Positions 6,126 through 13,988 of a stretch of DNA of 20,497 nucleotides are shown one piece after another. The stretch spans positions 1 through 20,497 of the forward strand of contig CAYJLW010000076.1 in assembly GCA_964370965.1 (NCBI GenBank), given 5' to 3'. The DNA comes from CAYJLW01 sp964370965 (GTDB taxonomy: Bacteria > Actinomycetota > Acidimicrobiia > UBA2766). The notes below the pieces were generated by a model. The model searched no databases. It was given only the letters and a program-made list of their open reading frames with translations, and was not told the DNA's origin. The position numbers and the translations under genes are program-made. Position 1 is the stretch's first letter, and every line of letters starts with the position of its first letter.

Positions 6126-7471
6126 TCCCCCGTTTCGGCACCGACGGCATCCGCGGCGTCGCGAATGCCGAGCTCACCCCGGAACTCGTGCTCGCCCTCG
6201 GGCGGGCCGCGGCGCCTGTGTTGGCCGGAGGAGTCGAGGGGCGCCCTTCTGTCGTCGTGGGACGGGACACCCGGGCGTCGGGGCCCCTGCTCGTGGCGGC
6301 ACTGGCCGCGGGCCTGGCTTCGGCAGGAGCGGACGTCCTCGACGTCGGCGTCGTGCCCACGGGCTGCGTGGCCGTGCTCGTGCGGGAGTTGGGGGCCACC
6401 GCCGGGGCCGTCGTGTCGGCCTCGCACAACCCGGCTCCCGACAACGGCGTGAAGTTCTTCGCCGCTGCGGGCCAGAAGCTCCCCGACGAGGTCGAGGCCG
6501 CTGTCGAGGCCGGCCTGGAAGCGGTTCTCGCCGGCGGGTTCCCCGGGGGTCGTCCCACGGCCGGTGACGTCGGGGCGATCACGTCCGCCCTCGACGCCGT
6601 GGAGCGCTACCGCAGCGTTCTCTCCGCCACGGTGGACACCCCCCTCGCCGGCCTTCACGTGGTCGTGGACACCGCCAACGGCGCTGCCCACGTGGTCGGT
6701 CCCGCAGCTCTTGCCGCCGCCGGTGCCACGGTTGACGTCGTGAACGACAACCCCGACGGCCTCAACATAAACGCCGCCTGCGGGGCCACCGCACCCGAGG
6801 GCCTGGCGACCACGGTCACGGAGCGGGGTGCCCATGTGGGTCTCGCTTTCGACGGCGACGCCGACCGGTTGATCGCCGTCGACGAGGCCGGCCGCGTGGT
6901 CGACGGGGACCACGTGATGGCGCTGCTCGCCGTCGACCGCAAGGAGCGGGGTCGCCTCCCGGGCGACGCCATCGTGGCCACTGTCATGAGCAACCTCGGT
7001 CTCCGGCTGGCGATGCGCGAACACGGCATCGACGTCGTGGAGTCGCCTGTCGGGGACCGCAACGTCCTCGTAGAGCTGGAACGGCACGGTCTCGTCCTCG
7101 GGGGGGAGCAGTCCGGCCACGTCGTGTTCACGGATCTCGCCCCCACCGGTGACGGCGTCCTCACGGCTCTGCAGGTCTGCCAGGCGATGGTGCGCTCCGG
7201 CCGGCCGCTCTCGGAGCTCGCCGCCGTGATGACTCGCCTTCCCCAGGTGCTCGTGAACGTCCCGCTCGCCGACCGCTCCCGCCTTGACGGCGCCGTCGCC
7301 CTCTGGGCGGCTGTCAAGGCCGTCGAGGGGGAGTTGGGCGACACGGGCCGTGTCCTCGTGAGGCCGTCGGGGACGGAGCCCAAGTTGCGCATCATGGCCG
7401 AGGCCCCCTCGGAGGCTACGGCTCAGGACGCCGTCGACCGTGTGGCCGCCGCCGCCCGCACCCTGGCCTGA
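6122..7471 (+). CDS. glmM: Phosphoglucosamine mutase
   Basis: Interconverts glucosamine-6-phosphate and glucosamine-1-phosphate, between GlmS and GlmU on the route to UDP-GlcNAc. It has 449 residues, the usual length. The N-terminus FGTDGIRG is the family signature; VSASHNP holds the catalytic phosphoserine, Ser101; DGDADR is the Mg2+ loop; GGEQSGH is the sugar-binding loop; and RPSGTEPKLRIMAE is the C-terminal phosphate-binding loop. The GTG start overlaps the rpsI stop, and the N-terminus aligns to the family from residue 1. This is the usual actinobacterial rplM-rpsI-glmM arrangement and shares the ribosomal promoter. Nothing looks broken. Confidence 0.96.
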   Translation: MIPRFGTDGIRGVANAELTPELVLALGRAAAPVLAGGVEGRPSVVVGRDTRASGPLLVAALAAGLASAGADVLDVGVVPTGCVAVLVRELGATAGAVVSASHNPAPDNGVKFFAAAGQKLPDEVEAAVEAGLEAVLAGGFPGGRPTAGDVGAITSALDAVERYRSVLSATVDTPLAGLHVVVDTANGAAHVVGPAALAAAGATVDVVNDNPDGLNINAACGATAPEGLATTVTERGAHVGLAFDGDADRLIAVDEAGRVVDGDHVMALLAVDRKERGRLPGDAIVATVMSNLGLRLAMREHGIDVVESPVGDRNVLVELERHGLVLGGEQSGHVVFTDLAPTGDGVLTALQVCQAMVRSGRPLSELAAVMTRLPQVLVNVPLADRSRLDGAVALWAAVKAVEGELGDTGRVLVRPSGTEPKLRIMAEAPSEATAQDAVDRVAAAARTLA

Positions 7472-7650
7472 TCACCCGCAGCCGATCCGCCGTCGAGTGA
7501 GCAACCAGCGGAGCCGGGCGGATTCCCCGGGTTCTGCAGGAAACTCCTCGGCACCAGCGAAGATCTAACTGTTCCGGATGACGCACCCGTCACCAGCGCC
7601 CGGTGACCGCTTGGGGGGGCACTCGGTTCCCGATGACGACAGGGGAAGAC
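7472..7650 (+). other. Intergenic region between glmM and the first hydrolase
   Basis: This 179-nt stretch holds a possible long-range stem (ATCCGCC at 7485-7491 with GGCGGAT at 7518-7524), which may act as a terminator for glmM. A second small hairpin is formed by GTCACC (7589-7594) and GGTGAC (7602-7607). I do not see a convincing promoter or riboswitch. Confidence 0.4.
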
Positions 7651-8907
7651 ATGCAGGCCAGCGCCTATCTCCGGGGGGTTCCGGGTAGCTCGGAGCCGGA
7701 TCTGTGGTACCAGCGCCTCGACGTCGAGGGCACCCGGCGGATCCAGCCGGCCCAGACGGACTCCAATCCGGGTGACGGCCCCCTCATGGTGGCCGGTCCG
7801 GTGTCCGACCGGGCCCTCATGACGCCCGGTTCCGCCGTGCTCGTGGCCGCCTCCCTCCCCACGATGGCGCGGGCCATGCGCTCCGCCCGGCGGGTGGAGC
7901 GCACGTGGCGCTACTACACGTACCCGGAGTTCCTCGAGGACACCACGGCGTTCTTCCAGCCCCCGCCACCCGGTGTGGAGCCCGTGGCGCGGCGTGTACG
8001 TGCGACCTTCTTCCGTCCCGCGGACGGCACCGTGGCGGACCTCTACGTCGCCAGCCCCTTCGAGCCGGTGAACCCCCGGATGCGCAGCGCATACCTCAAG
8101 GCCGAGGGCAACATGCTCGCCCACGCCCGCTACTGGCGTCACGAGTCCGGCCCCCGTAAGACCGTCGTGTGCGTGCACGGCTACATGGCGAGCAACCACG
8201 TCCTCAACACCGAGCTCTTCAAGGTGAAGTGGCTCTACGAGCGCGGCCTCGACGTCCTCCTCTACACCCTGCCGTTCCACGGCTCCCGGGCCCCGATCAT
8301 CGACGGCCTCGGGTTTCCCAGCTTCGACCTCGGGCGCGTCGCCGAGGGCTTCGGCCATGCGATCTTCGACTTCCGCATCCTGGCGAACTGGCTGTTCGAC
8401 CAGGGCGCTCCCAGTCTGGGTGTCATGGGCGCCAGCCTGGGCGGCTACTTCACCTCACTCGCCGCCGCGGTCGAGGACCGCCTCGACTTCGCGGTCCCCA
8501 TCATCCCGGCGACGTCCCTCGTCGACGTCTGCGCCGAATGGTGGCCGGCGAGCCTGCTCCTCCAGGCGCTCCTCGCCCGCGTGGGCTGGACGATGGACGA
8601 CGCCCGCCTCCACACGGCGGCGCACACCCCGCTGCAGTTCGCCCCCCGTCTCCCCAAGGACCGGCTCCTCATCATCGCCGCCAACCGGGACCTCCTCACC
8701 CGGCCGTACCAGGCGCAGCTCCTCTGGGAGCACTGGGACCGCCCCGAGATCCACTGGTACGCCGGTTCCCACGTCCTGCACGTGCGCCGCACCGCCTACC
8801 TCCGCCAGCTCGGCCGCTTCCTCGCCGGCATCGGGGCCTTCGACGCCCGCGGCGCCGAGATGGTCGAGGCCGCCGCCGGCTTCGACACCACCGCCGAGGC
8901 CGGCTGA
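7651..8907 (+). CDS. Alpha/beta hydrolase, ABHD18-like
   Basis: A serine hydrolase-fold protein of about 418 residues with no identifiable substrate. VVCVHGYMASNH is the oxyanion HG strand. GVMGASLGGYF is the nucleophile elbow (G-x-S-x-G). IIAANRDLLTRP offers the acid Asp and YAGSHVLHVRR the catalytic His. A long N-terminal region (~170 residues) precedes the core, which together with the HGYMASNH and GASLGGYF contexts recalls the ABHD18 family; I am only moderately sure of that assignment. The start is uncertain: ATG 7651 has AGGGGA close upstream, while ATG 7633 and GTG 7603 are in frame but have poorer ribosome-binding sites. It stands alone between glmM and glmS, with a hairpin terminator after it. 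Confidence 0.8.
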   Translation: MQASAYLRGVPGSSEPDLWYQRLDVEGTRRIQPAQTDSNPGDGPLMVAGPVSDRALMTPGSAVLVAASLPTMARAMRSARRVERTWRYYTYPEFLEDTTAFFQPPPPGVEPVARRVRATFFRPADGTVADLYVASPFEPVNPRMRSAYLKAEGNMLAHARYWRHESGPRKTVVCVHGYMASNHVLNTELFKVKWLYERGLDVLLYTLPFHGSRAPIIDGLGFPSFDLGRVAEGFGHAIFDFRILANWLFDQGAPSLGVMGASLGGYFTSLAAAVEDRLDFAVPIIPATSLVDVCAEWWPASLLLQALLARVGWTMDDARLHTAAHTPLQFAPRLPKDRLLIIAANRDLLTRPYQAQLLWEHWDRPEIHWYAGSHVLHVRRTAYLRQLGRFLAGIGAFDARGAEMVEAAAGFDTTAEAG

Positions 8908-8965
8908 CCGGGGCGTCCGCGGCGCTACCGGGGCGTCTCCGGCGCCGGGGCTCGCGGCGGGAGCG

Positions 8966-8980
8966 GGGGGCGGAGCCCCC
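8966..8980 (+). terminator. GGGGGC-GGA-GCCCCC hairpin after the first hydrolase
   Basis: A perfect 6-bp G/C stem (8966-8971 with 8975-8980) closes a 3-nt loop. No T tract follows. It lies between the hydrolase stop and the likely glmS promoter, and is one of several triloop hairpins at gene ends in this window. Confidence 0.45.
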
Positions 8981-8991
8981 TCTCGAATGGC

Positions 8992-8997
8992 TAGCCT
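8992..8997 (+). promoter_or_regulatory. Probable -10 box (TAGCCT) of the glmS leader
   Basis: TAGCCT fits TANNNT and would start transcription near 9004, about 40 nt before the ribozyme cleavage site and 260 nt before glmS. The same word followed by CC(A/G)GGG occurs ahead of nnr at 11331. No good -35 box is visible 17 bp upstream. Confidence 0.4.
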
Positions 8998-9043
8998 CCA
9001 GGGTCACATAGGCAGGACCGTCTCGCCGGCAACGGCGGGGGAG

Positions 9044-9190
9044 AGCGCCAGGCCCCGTCGTCCACGGCGGGGTGACGAGGAGGAGGGTTCATCGAGTTCT
9101 CGGCGGATACCCTCCCGGCCGCCACAGGTCGTGACCGTCGCCGTCAAAGACGGGGAGTGACCCCCGCGACAGAGCGGCGCCGGACAGTGG
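9044..9190 (+). ncRNA. glmS ribozyme: glmS ribozyme (glucosamine-6-phosphate-activated self-cleaving RNA)
   Basis: Glucosamine-6-phosphate acts as cofactor for self-cleavage of this RNA, which lowers glmS expression when the product is plentiful. The scissile step is A9044/G9045, in AGCGCC. P1 is 9053-9060/9065-9072 with loop UCCA. The conserved GACGAGG is 9074-9080. P2 is GGAGGGT (9082-9088) with ACCCTCC (9109-9115), enclosing the invariant ATCGAG (9091-9096) and TCGGCGGAT (9100-9108). P3 is GCCGC (9118-9122) with GCGGC (9174-9178); P4 is GTCGC (9137-9141) with GCGAC (9166-9170), containing a GGGG/CCCC hairpin. The AGAGC at 9171-9175 matches the family's 3' segment. It lies 76 nt upstream of the glmS start, as expected. 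Just before the cut is a hairpin with a GCAA tetraloop (9022-9039). Confidence 0.93.
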
Positions 9191-9200
9191 GGTCCTCGGC

Positions 9201-9229
9201 ACGTGCCGGGGCCCGTCCTGCCGGCACGT
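9201..9229 (+). promoter_or_regulatory. 9-bp hairpin between ribozyme and glmS start
   Basis: ACGTGCCGG (9201-9209) pairs perfectly with CCGGCACGT (9221-9229) around an 11-nt loop. It sits 3' of the ribozyme and about 28 nt before the glmS ribosome-binding site. It could stabilise the 3' cleavage product or modulate termination; no T tract follows. Confidence 0.5.
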
Positions 9230-9266
9230 AGAGCGCGCCTTGGCGTGCCCGTCCCGTGGAGGCACC

Positions 9267-11114
9267 GTGTGCGGCATCGTCGGCTATGTGGGTGACGAAC
9301 CCGCCGTCCCCATCCTTCTCGCCGGTCTCGAACGCCTCGAGTACCGTGGCTACGATTCCGCCGGTGTGGCGGTCGTGGACACCGGCGGCGACGGCGAGGG
9401 CCGTCTCCGCGTCGTCCGCCGCCAAGGGCGTCTCGCCGACCTGGCGGCCTGCGCCGACCTCGTCGGCCTCGCCGGCCGGACGGGAATCGGCCACACCCGC
9501 TGGGCCACCCACGGCCGCCCCAGCGAGGCCAACAGCCATCCGCACCGGGACCCGTCCGGGCGCGTTGCCGTCGTGCACAACGGGATCATCGAGAACCATC
9601 AGGAGTTGCGGCGCCGGCTCACTGCCGGGGGGGCCGTCTTCGCCAGCGAGACGGACTCGGAGGTGATTGCCCATCTCGTCGCCGGTGCCCTCGTCGCCGG
9701 GGCCGGCGACCTCGTCACGGCCGTGCGGAAGGCGATCGGCGAGCTCGAGGGGGCCTTCGCGATCGCCGCGGTGTCTGTGGACGAGCCGGGTGTGATCGTG
9801 GGCGCCCGGCGCGAGGCCCCGCTCGTGGCCGGTGTCGGCGACGGCTGTGGGGTGTTGGCCTCGGACATCCCCGCCATCCTCGCGCAGACCCGCGACGTCG
9901 TCGTCGTCGAGGACGACGAGATCGTCGAGGTGCGCCCGGGCGGCCTCCGGCTCGAGTCGGTCGCGGGGGCGGTGCTGGAGCCGGCTTGGCGGCGCGTCGA
10001 GTGGGACCTCGCCGCCGCCGAGAGGGGCGGGTACCCGGACTTCATGCTGAAGGAGATCCACGAGCAGCCCGAGGCGCTCGCCGACACCCTGCGGGCGCGC
10101 CTCGACGACGCGGGCCGACTCACGCTCGACGAGGTGCGGCTGTCCGAGGACGACCTGCGGCGGGTGGACAAGGTGGTCGTGGTCGCCTGCGGAACCAGCT
10201 ACCACGCCGGCCTCGTCGCCAAGTACGCCCTGGAGCGCTGGGCCCGCCTGCCCGTGGAGGCCGAGATCGCCTCGGAGTTCCGCTACCGCGAGCCGGTCGT
10301 CGACGGGCGCACCCTCGTGGTCGGCATCAGCCAGTCCGGCGAGACCGCCGACACCATCGCCGCCTGCCGTCACGCCGCAGAGGCGGGGGCGGTCGTCGTG
10401 GCCGTGAGCAACGTCGTGGACTCCACGATGGCCAGGGAGGCGGGCGCGGTCGTGTACACGCACGCCGGCCCCGAGATCGGTGTCGCCGCCACGAAGACCT
10501 TCACCTGCCAGATCGCCGCTCTCCAGCTCTTCGCCCTCTACCTGGCCCAGGCCCGTGGGACGCTGGACTCCGAGGCGATCTCTCCGATCTGGAAGGAGCT
10601 CCAAGAGGTGCCCCGGCTCGTCGCCGGCGTCCTCGCCGACACTTCGGTGATCGAGGACGAGGCGCGCCGCTGGGACGGTGTCGAGGACGCCTTCTTCCTC
10701 GGCCGGGGCGCCGCCTACCCCGTGGCGCTCGAGGGGGCGCTGAAGATGAAGGAGATCTCCTACGTGCACGCGGAGGGCTACCCGGCGGGGGAGCTCAAGC
10801 ACGGCCCTCTGGCCCTGATCGAGCCTGGCGTCCCGGTCGTGGCAGTCGTGACGCCCAGCGAGGTGAGCCGCAAGACGCTCTCGAACGTGGCCGAGGTCGC
10901 CGCCCGGGGCGGGCGCATCATCCTCCTCGCCTCCCCCGGTGAGGAGGGCACCGAGGTGGCCGAGGTCGTCTTGGCCGTCCCCTGTCTCCACGACCTCGTC
11001 GCCCCCATCGTGGACGTCGTCCCCCTCCAGCTCCTCGCCTACCACGTGGCGCGCAACCGGGGCCTTGACGTGGACAAGCCCCGCAATCTCGCCAAGACCG
11101 TGACCGTGGAGTAG
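9267..11114 (+). CDS. glmS: Glutamine--fructose-6-phosphate aminotransferase (isomerizing)
   Basis: Makes glucosamine-6-phosphate from fructose-6-phosphate and glutamine, the first committed step to UDP-GlcNAc. It has 615 residues, the usual size. The GTG start puts Cys directly after fMet (MCGIVGYVG), the N-terminal nucleophile of the glutaminase after Met removal; GGAGG lies just upstream. Other glutaminase marks are RWATHG.P...NSHPH and VVHNGIIEN. DFMLKEIHEQP opens the isomerase half, with two SIS domains (VVACGTSYHAG...GISQSGET.DT; FLGRG..YPVALEGALKMKEISY.HAE...ELKHGP). It ends DKPRNLAKTVTVE, the conserved tail that closes the sugar site. Control is very probably by the upstream ribozyme. 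An in-frame codon at 9240 is rejected because it would bury the catalytic Cys. Confidence 0.97.
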   Translation: MCGIVGYVGDEPAVPILLAGLERLEYRGYDSAGVAVVDTGGDGEGRLRVVRRQGRLADLAACADLVGLAGRTGIGHTRWATHGRPSEANSHPHRDPSGRVAVVHNGIIENHQELRRRLTAGGAVFASETDSEVIAHLVAGALVAGAGDLVTAVRKAIGELEGAFAIAAVSVDEPGVIVGARREAPLVAGVGDGCGVLASDIPAILAQTRDVVVVEDDEIVEVRPGGLRLESVAGAVLEPAWRRVEWDLAAAERGGYPDFMLKEIHEQPEALADTLRARLDDAGRLTLDEVRLSEDDLRRVDKVVVVACGTSYHAGLVAKYALERWARLPVEAEIASEFRYREPVVDGRTLVVGISQSGETADTIAACRHAAEAGAVVVAVSNVVDSTMAREAGAVVYTHAGPEIGVAATKTFTCQIAALQLFALYLAQARGTLDSEAISPIWKELQEVPRLVAGVLADTSVIEDEARRWDGVEDAFFLGRGAAYPVALEGALKMKEISYVHAEGYPAGELKHGPLALIEPGVPVVAVVTPSEVSRKTLSNVAEVAARGGRIILLASPGEEGTEVAEVVLAVPCLHDLVAPIVDVVPLQLLAYHVARNRGLDVDKPRNLAKTVTVE

Positions 11115-11124
11115 CCGCGCACGA

Positions 11125-11137
11125 GGGGCTCCGCCCC
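11125..11137 (+). terminator. GGGGC-TCC-GCCCC hairpin after glmS
   Basis: Five G/C pairs (11125-11129 with 11133-11137) close a TCC loop 10 nt after the glmS stop. There is no T tract; the sequence runs on into very G/C-rich DNA and the assembly gap. Confidence 0.45.
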
Positions 11138-11300
11138 CCGGGCCCCGGGCAGGCGGTTGGGGGGGGTGGGGGGGCGCGGGGAGGGGCGCGGCGGGACGCG
11201 CGCCNNNNNNNNNNCCCCCGGGCCCCCCCCCCCCCGGCCCCCCGCCGGGCGCCGGGCCCCCCCCCCCCCCCCCCCCCCCCCCGGGCACCCCCCACAACGA
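11138..11300. other. Assembly gap (10 N at 11205-11214) in G/C homopolymer sequence
   Basis: Long G runs on the left (~11158-11183) face long C runs on the right (11215-11283), with 10 N between. A run of exactly 10 N is a common scaffolder placeholder, so the true distance is unknown. Base calls here are probably unreliable. No gene can be supported. Confidence 0.85.
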
Positions 11301-11330
11301 CCCGGCGGCCGACGCGCGACGGCCGTGGCG

Positions 11331-11336
11331 TAGCCT
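11331..11336 (+). promoter_or_regulatory. Probable -10 box (TAGCCT) for leaderless nnr mRNA
   Basis: TAGCCT ends 6 nt before the ATG of nnr, so transcription would begin at or next to the A of the start codon. No clear Shine-Dalgarno sequence stands at the correct distance. This fits leaderless initiation, common in actinobacteria. The -35 region is not convincing. Confidence 0.45.
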
Positions 11337-11342
11337 CCGGGG

Positions 11343-12830
11343 ATGCACGAGATCGTGCTCACACCCGCGCGGATGGCCGAGGCCGACCGGCGCACGATCG
11401 CGGGCGGGGTCCCGGGGGCTGTCCTCATGGAGCGGGCCGGCCGGGCCTGCGGTGCCGGCGCCCTCCGCCTCGTCGGCGGCGCCGGCGGACGGCGTTTCGT
11501 CGCCCTGTGCGGTCCGGGCAACAACGGCGGCGACGGTTTCGTGGCCGCCCGTCACATCGCCGAGGCCGGCGGTCACGTCCGCGTCCTCCTCCTCGCGGAT
11601 CCCGACACCGTGGCGGGCGACGCCCGTGTCCACATGGAGCGCCTCGCCGCGGTAGGTCTCTCCGGGGAAACCTGCACGGGCGACGTCCCGCCGGCGGACT
11701 GCGTGATCGATGCTCTCTTCGGCACGGGGTTCACCGGTGTCCTGGAGGGCAGGGCAGCGAAGGTCGTGGATGCCTTGAACGCGTCCGGGGCCGCCGTCCT
11801 CGCCGTCGACGTCCCGTCGGGTGTGAACGGTCTCACCGGCGCCGTGACGGGCCCGGCGGTGAGAGCCCACGTCACCGTCTGTATGCAGGCACGCAAGACG
11901 GGCCTCGTGCTCGAACCCGGGGCCCGCCTCGCCGGGGAAGTCGAGTGCGTCGACATCGGCATCGACCCCGGGCAGCCCGACGCCCTCCTTGGCGACCCGG
12001 CCGCCGCCGTCGCCGCCCTGGCAGTGCGCGATCCCGACGCCCACAAGTGGGCCGCCGGATCCGTGCTCGTCGTGGGCGGGTCCGTCGGGATGAGCGGCGC
12101 GCCCGCTCTGGCGGGCACCGCCGCCCTGCGCGCCGGGGCGGGCCTCGCGGTGGCCGCCGTACCCGGGCCGGTGCAGGCCCTGACGGCGGCACGCTCCGAG
12201 GAGCTCATGGTGCGTGCTCTGCCCGCCCAGGAAGGTCGTCTCGCCGCCAGGGCCCCCGACGCGATCGGCGGCCTGGAGCGTTTCGGGGCTGTCGCCGTCG
12301 GGCCTGGCCTGGGCAGGGGCACGGATGTCGCCGCCGCCGTGCGTCGCCTCCTGGCGGAGGTGACCGCGCCCCTGGTCCTCGACGCGGACGGCCTCAACAA
12401 CGTCACCGGGGCGGATCTCGCCCGGCGGGTGGGCCCCACGGTGGTGACTCCACACGAAGGCGAGTTCGTCCGTCTGGGCGGCGATCTCGGCGCCGGGGAG
12501 AACCGCCTCGGCGCGGCGCAGGTAGCTGCGGACGCCTGGCGCGTGGTCGTTCTCCTGAAGGGCCCGGCGACGATCGTGGCCGCGCCCGGGCGGGCGCCGG
12601 TGGTCTGCCGGGAAGGCGGCCCGGAGTTGGCGACGGCCGGCTCCGGCGACGTCCTCACCGGTTGCGTGGCCGCCTACCTTGCGCGCGGCGCCGACCCGTT
12701 CGACGCCGCCGTGGCCGCCGCCTGCGTGCACGGCGTCGCCGGCCGTCTCGCCGCGGAGCGGACCCCGTGGATCGTCGCCGGTGACGTCCTTGCGCATCTG
12801 GGTCCCGCCGAAGAAGGCTTGCGGTCGTGA
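11343..12830 (+). CDS. nnr: Bifunctional NAD(P)HX repair enzyme (epimerase + ADP/ATP-dependent dehydratase)
   Basis: Repairs hydrated NADH/NADPH: the N-terminal domain epimerises NAD(P)HX and the C-terminal domain dehydrates it back to NAD(P)H. It has 495 residues, as expected for the fused bacterial form. The epimerase half (1 to ~210) shows LTPARMAEADRRTI, GPGNNGGDG at 58-65, DALFGTGF.G and DVPSGVNGLTG. The dehydratase half (~225-495) shows HKWAAGSVLVVGGSVGMSGA, GPGLGRG, LDADGLNN, TPHEGEF.RL and the C-terminal ATAGSGDVLTG, the nucleotide/catalytic Asp motif of the ribokinase-like fold. The ATG agrees with the family N-terminus and follows a TAGCCT box by 6 nt. Its stop overlaps the alr GTG (GTGA). 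Confidence 0.94.
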   Translation: MHEIVLTPARMAEADRRTIAGGVPGAVLMERAGRACGAGALRLVGGAGGRRFVALCGPGNNGGDGFVAARHIAEAGGHVRVLLLADPDTVAGDARVHMERLAAVGLSGETCTGDVPPADCVIDALFGTGFTGVLEGRAAKVVDALNASGAAVLAVDVPSGVNGLTGAVTGPAVRAHVTVCMQARKTGLVLEPGARLAGEVECVDIGIDPGQPDALLGDPAAAVAALAVRDPDAHKWAAGSVLVVGGSVGMSGAPALAGTAALRAGAGLAVAAVPGPVQALTAARSEELMVRALPAQEGRLAARAPDAIGGLERFGAVAVGPGLGRGTDVAAAVRRLLAEVTAPLVLDADGLNNVTGADLARRVGPTVVTPHEGEFVRLGGDLGAGENRLGAAQVAADAWRVVVLLKGPATIVAAPGRAPVVCREGGPELATAGSGDVLTGCVAAYLARGADPFDAAVAAACVHGVAGRLAAERTPWIVAGDVLAHLGPAEEGLRS

Positions 12831-13987
12831 ATCCCTCTGGAGCGCCTTTCCACAGGCAGACATGGGCGTCCGTGGACGTCGGCGCCATCGAGTCGAACGT
12901 GCGCGCCCTCGCCGGCCTCGCCGCACCGGCCGAGGTGTGCGCGGTCGTGAAGGCTGACGGCTACGGGCACGGGGCCGTCGCCTCCGCCCGGGCGGCGCTC
13001 GCCGGGGGGGCCACCCGTCTCGCCGTGGCGCTCGTCGAGGAGGCCGCCGAGCTCCGCGCCGCGGGAGTCACGGCGCCTGTCCTGCTGCTTTCGGAGCCCC
13101 CACCGGGAAGCGCGGACGCCTGCGCTGCCCTCGGTGTCGAGGTCACCGTCTACAGCGAGGACGCCGTGGCGGATCTCGCCGACGCCGCCCGGAGGGCCGG
13201 GCGGCCCGTGGCCGCCCACCTCAAGGTGAACACGGGCATGAATCGCGTGGGGGCGCCGCCCGAGCAGGCCGCCCCGCTGGCGAAGCTCATCGCCCACACC
13301 GACGGGATCGACCACGTGGGTACGTGGACGCATTTCGCCGTCGCGGACGAACCCGACAACCCGTTCACGCCCGAGCAGCGCCGCCGCTTCGACGCCGTCC
13401 TCGCCGGCCTCCGCGACGCCGGCATCGACCCGGGCGTGGTCCACGCCGCCAACTCCGCCGCCCTGCTCGCGGACGCCGACTCCTACCGTTACGACATGGT
13501 GCGCCCCGGGATCACCGTGTACGGCCTGGAACCGTCCCCGGCGCTGGCGGGTGAGACGGCGTCCCTGCGGCCCGCCCTCACGCTGCGGTCACGGCTCAGC
13601 ACCGTGCGGCGCCTCAGCGCCGGAGAGGCCGTTTCGTACGGGCAGCGGTACCGACTCCGCCGGCCGGCGTGGGTCGGCACCGTGCCGATCGGCTACGCCG
13701 ACGGTGTCCCCCGCCGCCTCGGCCCTGTGGGTCGCCTGCTCGTCGGGGGTCGCCGGCGGCCGATCGCGGGCACGGTCACGATGGACCAGATGATGGTCGA
13801 CCTCGGCGACGACGGTGCCGAGGCGGGCGACGAGGTCGTCCTCATCGGCGCCCAGGGCGCCGAGGCGGTCACGGCGGCAGAATGGGCCCACTGGCTCGAC
13901 ACGATCACCTACGAGGTCACCTGCGCCGTCGGGCGGCGGGTGCCCCGCACGTACGTGGGGGAGTCCCCCCTTATGGAGGAGAGCTGA
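12827..13987 (+). CDS. alr: Alanine racemase
   Basis: PLP enzyme interconverting L- and D-alanine for peptidoglycan; cytosolic. It has 386 residues, the normal length. Lys42 in AVVKADGYGHG carries PLP. HLKVNTGMNRVG is the conserved barrel strand; HAANSAALL and RPGITVYGL are the PLP-phosphate region; VSYGQRYR holds the second catalytic base Tyr, and GYADG..RR and TMDQMMVDL lie in the C-terminal domain. The GTG start overlaps the nnr stop, so nnr and alr are coupled. The next hydrolase starts one base after its stop. Linkage of nnr and alr is usual in actinobacteria. No anomalies. Confidence 0.96.
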   Translation: MNPSGAPFHRQTWASVDVGAIESNVRALAGLAAPAEVCAVVKADGYGHGAVASARAALAGGATRLAVALVEEAAELRAAGVTAPVLLLSEPPPGSADACAALGVEVTVYSEDAVADLADAARRAGRPVAAHLKVNTGMNRVGAPPEQAAPLAKLIAHTDGIDHVGTWTHFAVADEPDNPFTPEQRRRFDAVLAGLRDAGIDPGVVHAANSAALLADADSYRYDMVRPGITVYGLEPSPALAGETASLRPALTLRSRLSTVRRLSAGEAVSYGQRYRLRRPAWVGTVPIGYADGVPRRLGPVGRLLVGGRRRPIAGTVTMDQMMVDLGDDGAEAGDEVVLIGAQGAEAVTAAEWAHWLDTITYEVTCAVGRRVPRTYVGESPLMEES

Positions 13988-13988
13988 C

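Noticed and set aside
9001..9060. GCCGGCAAC-like segment suggesting a SAM-IV or cobalamin riboswitch
   Set aside because: The rest of those cores is absent, the downstream gene is glmS, and the glmS ribozyme explains the region far better; GCAA here is a tetraloop.
9144..12926. Very long minus-strand open frame across glmS, the gap and nnr
   Set aside because: It is an antisense shadow caused by high GC, its translation crosses the N run, and it has no recognisable domain.
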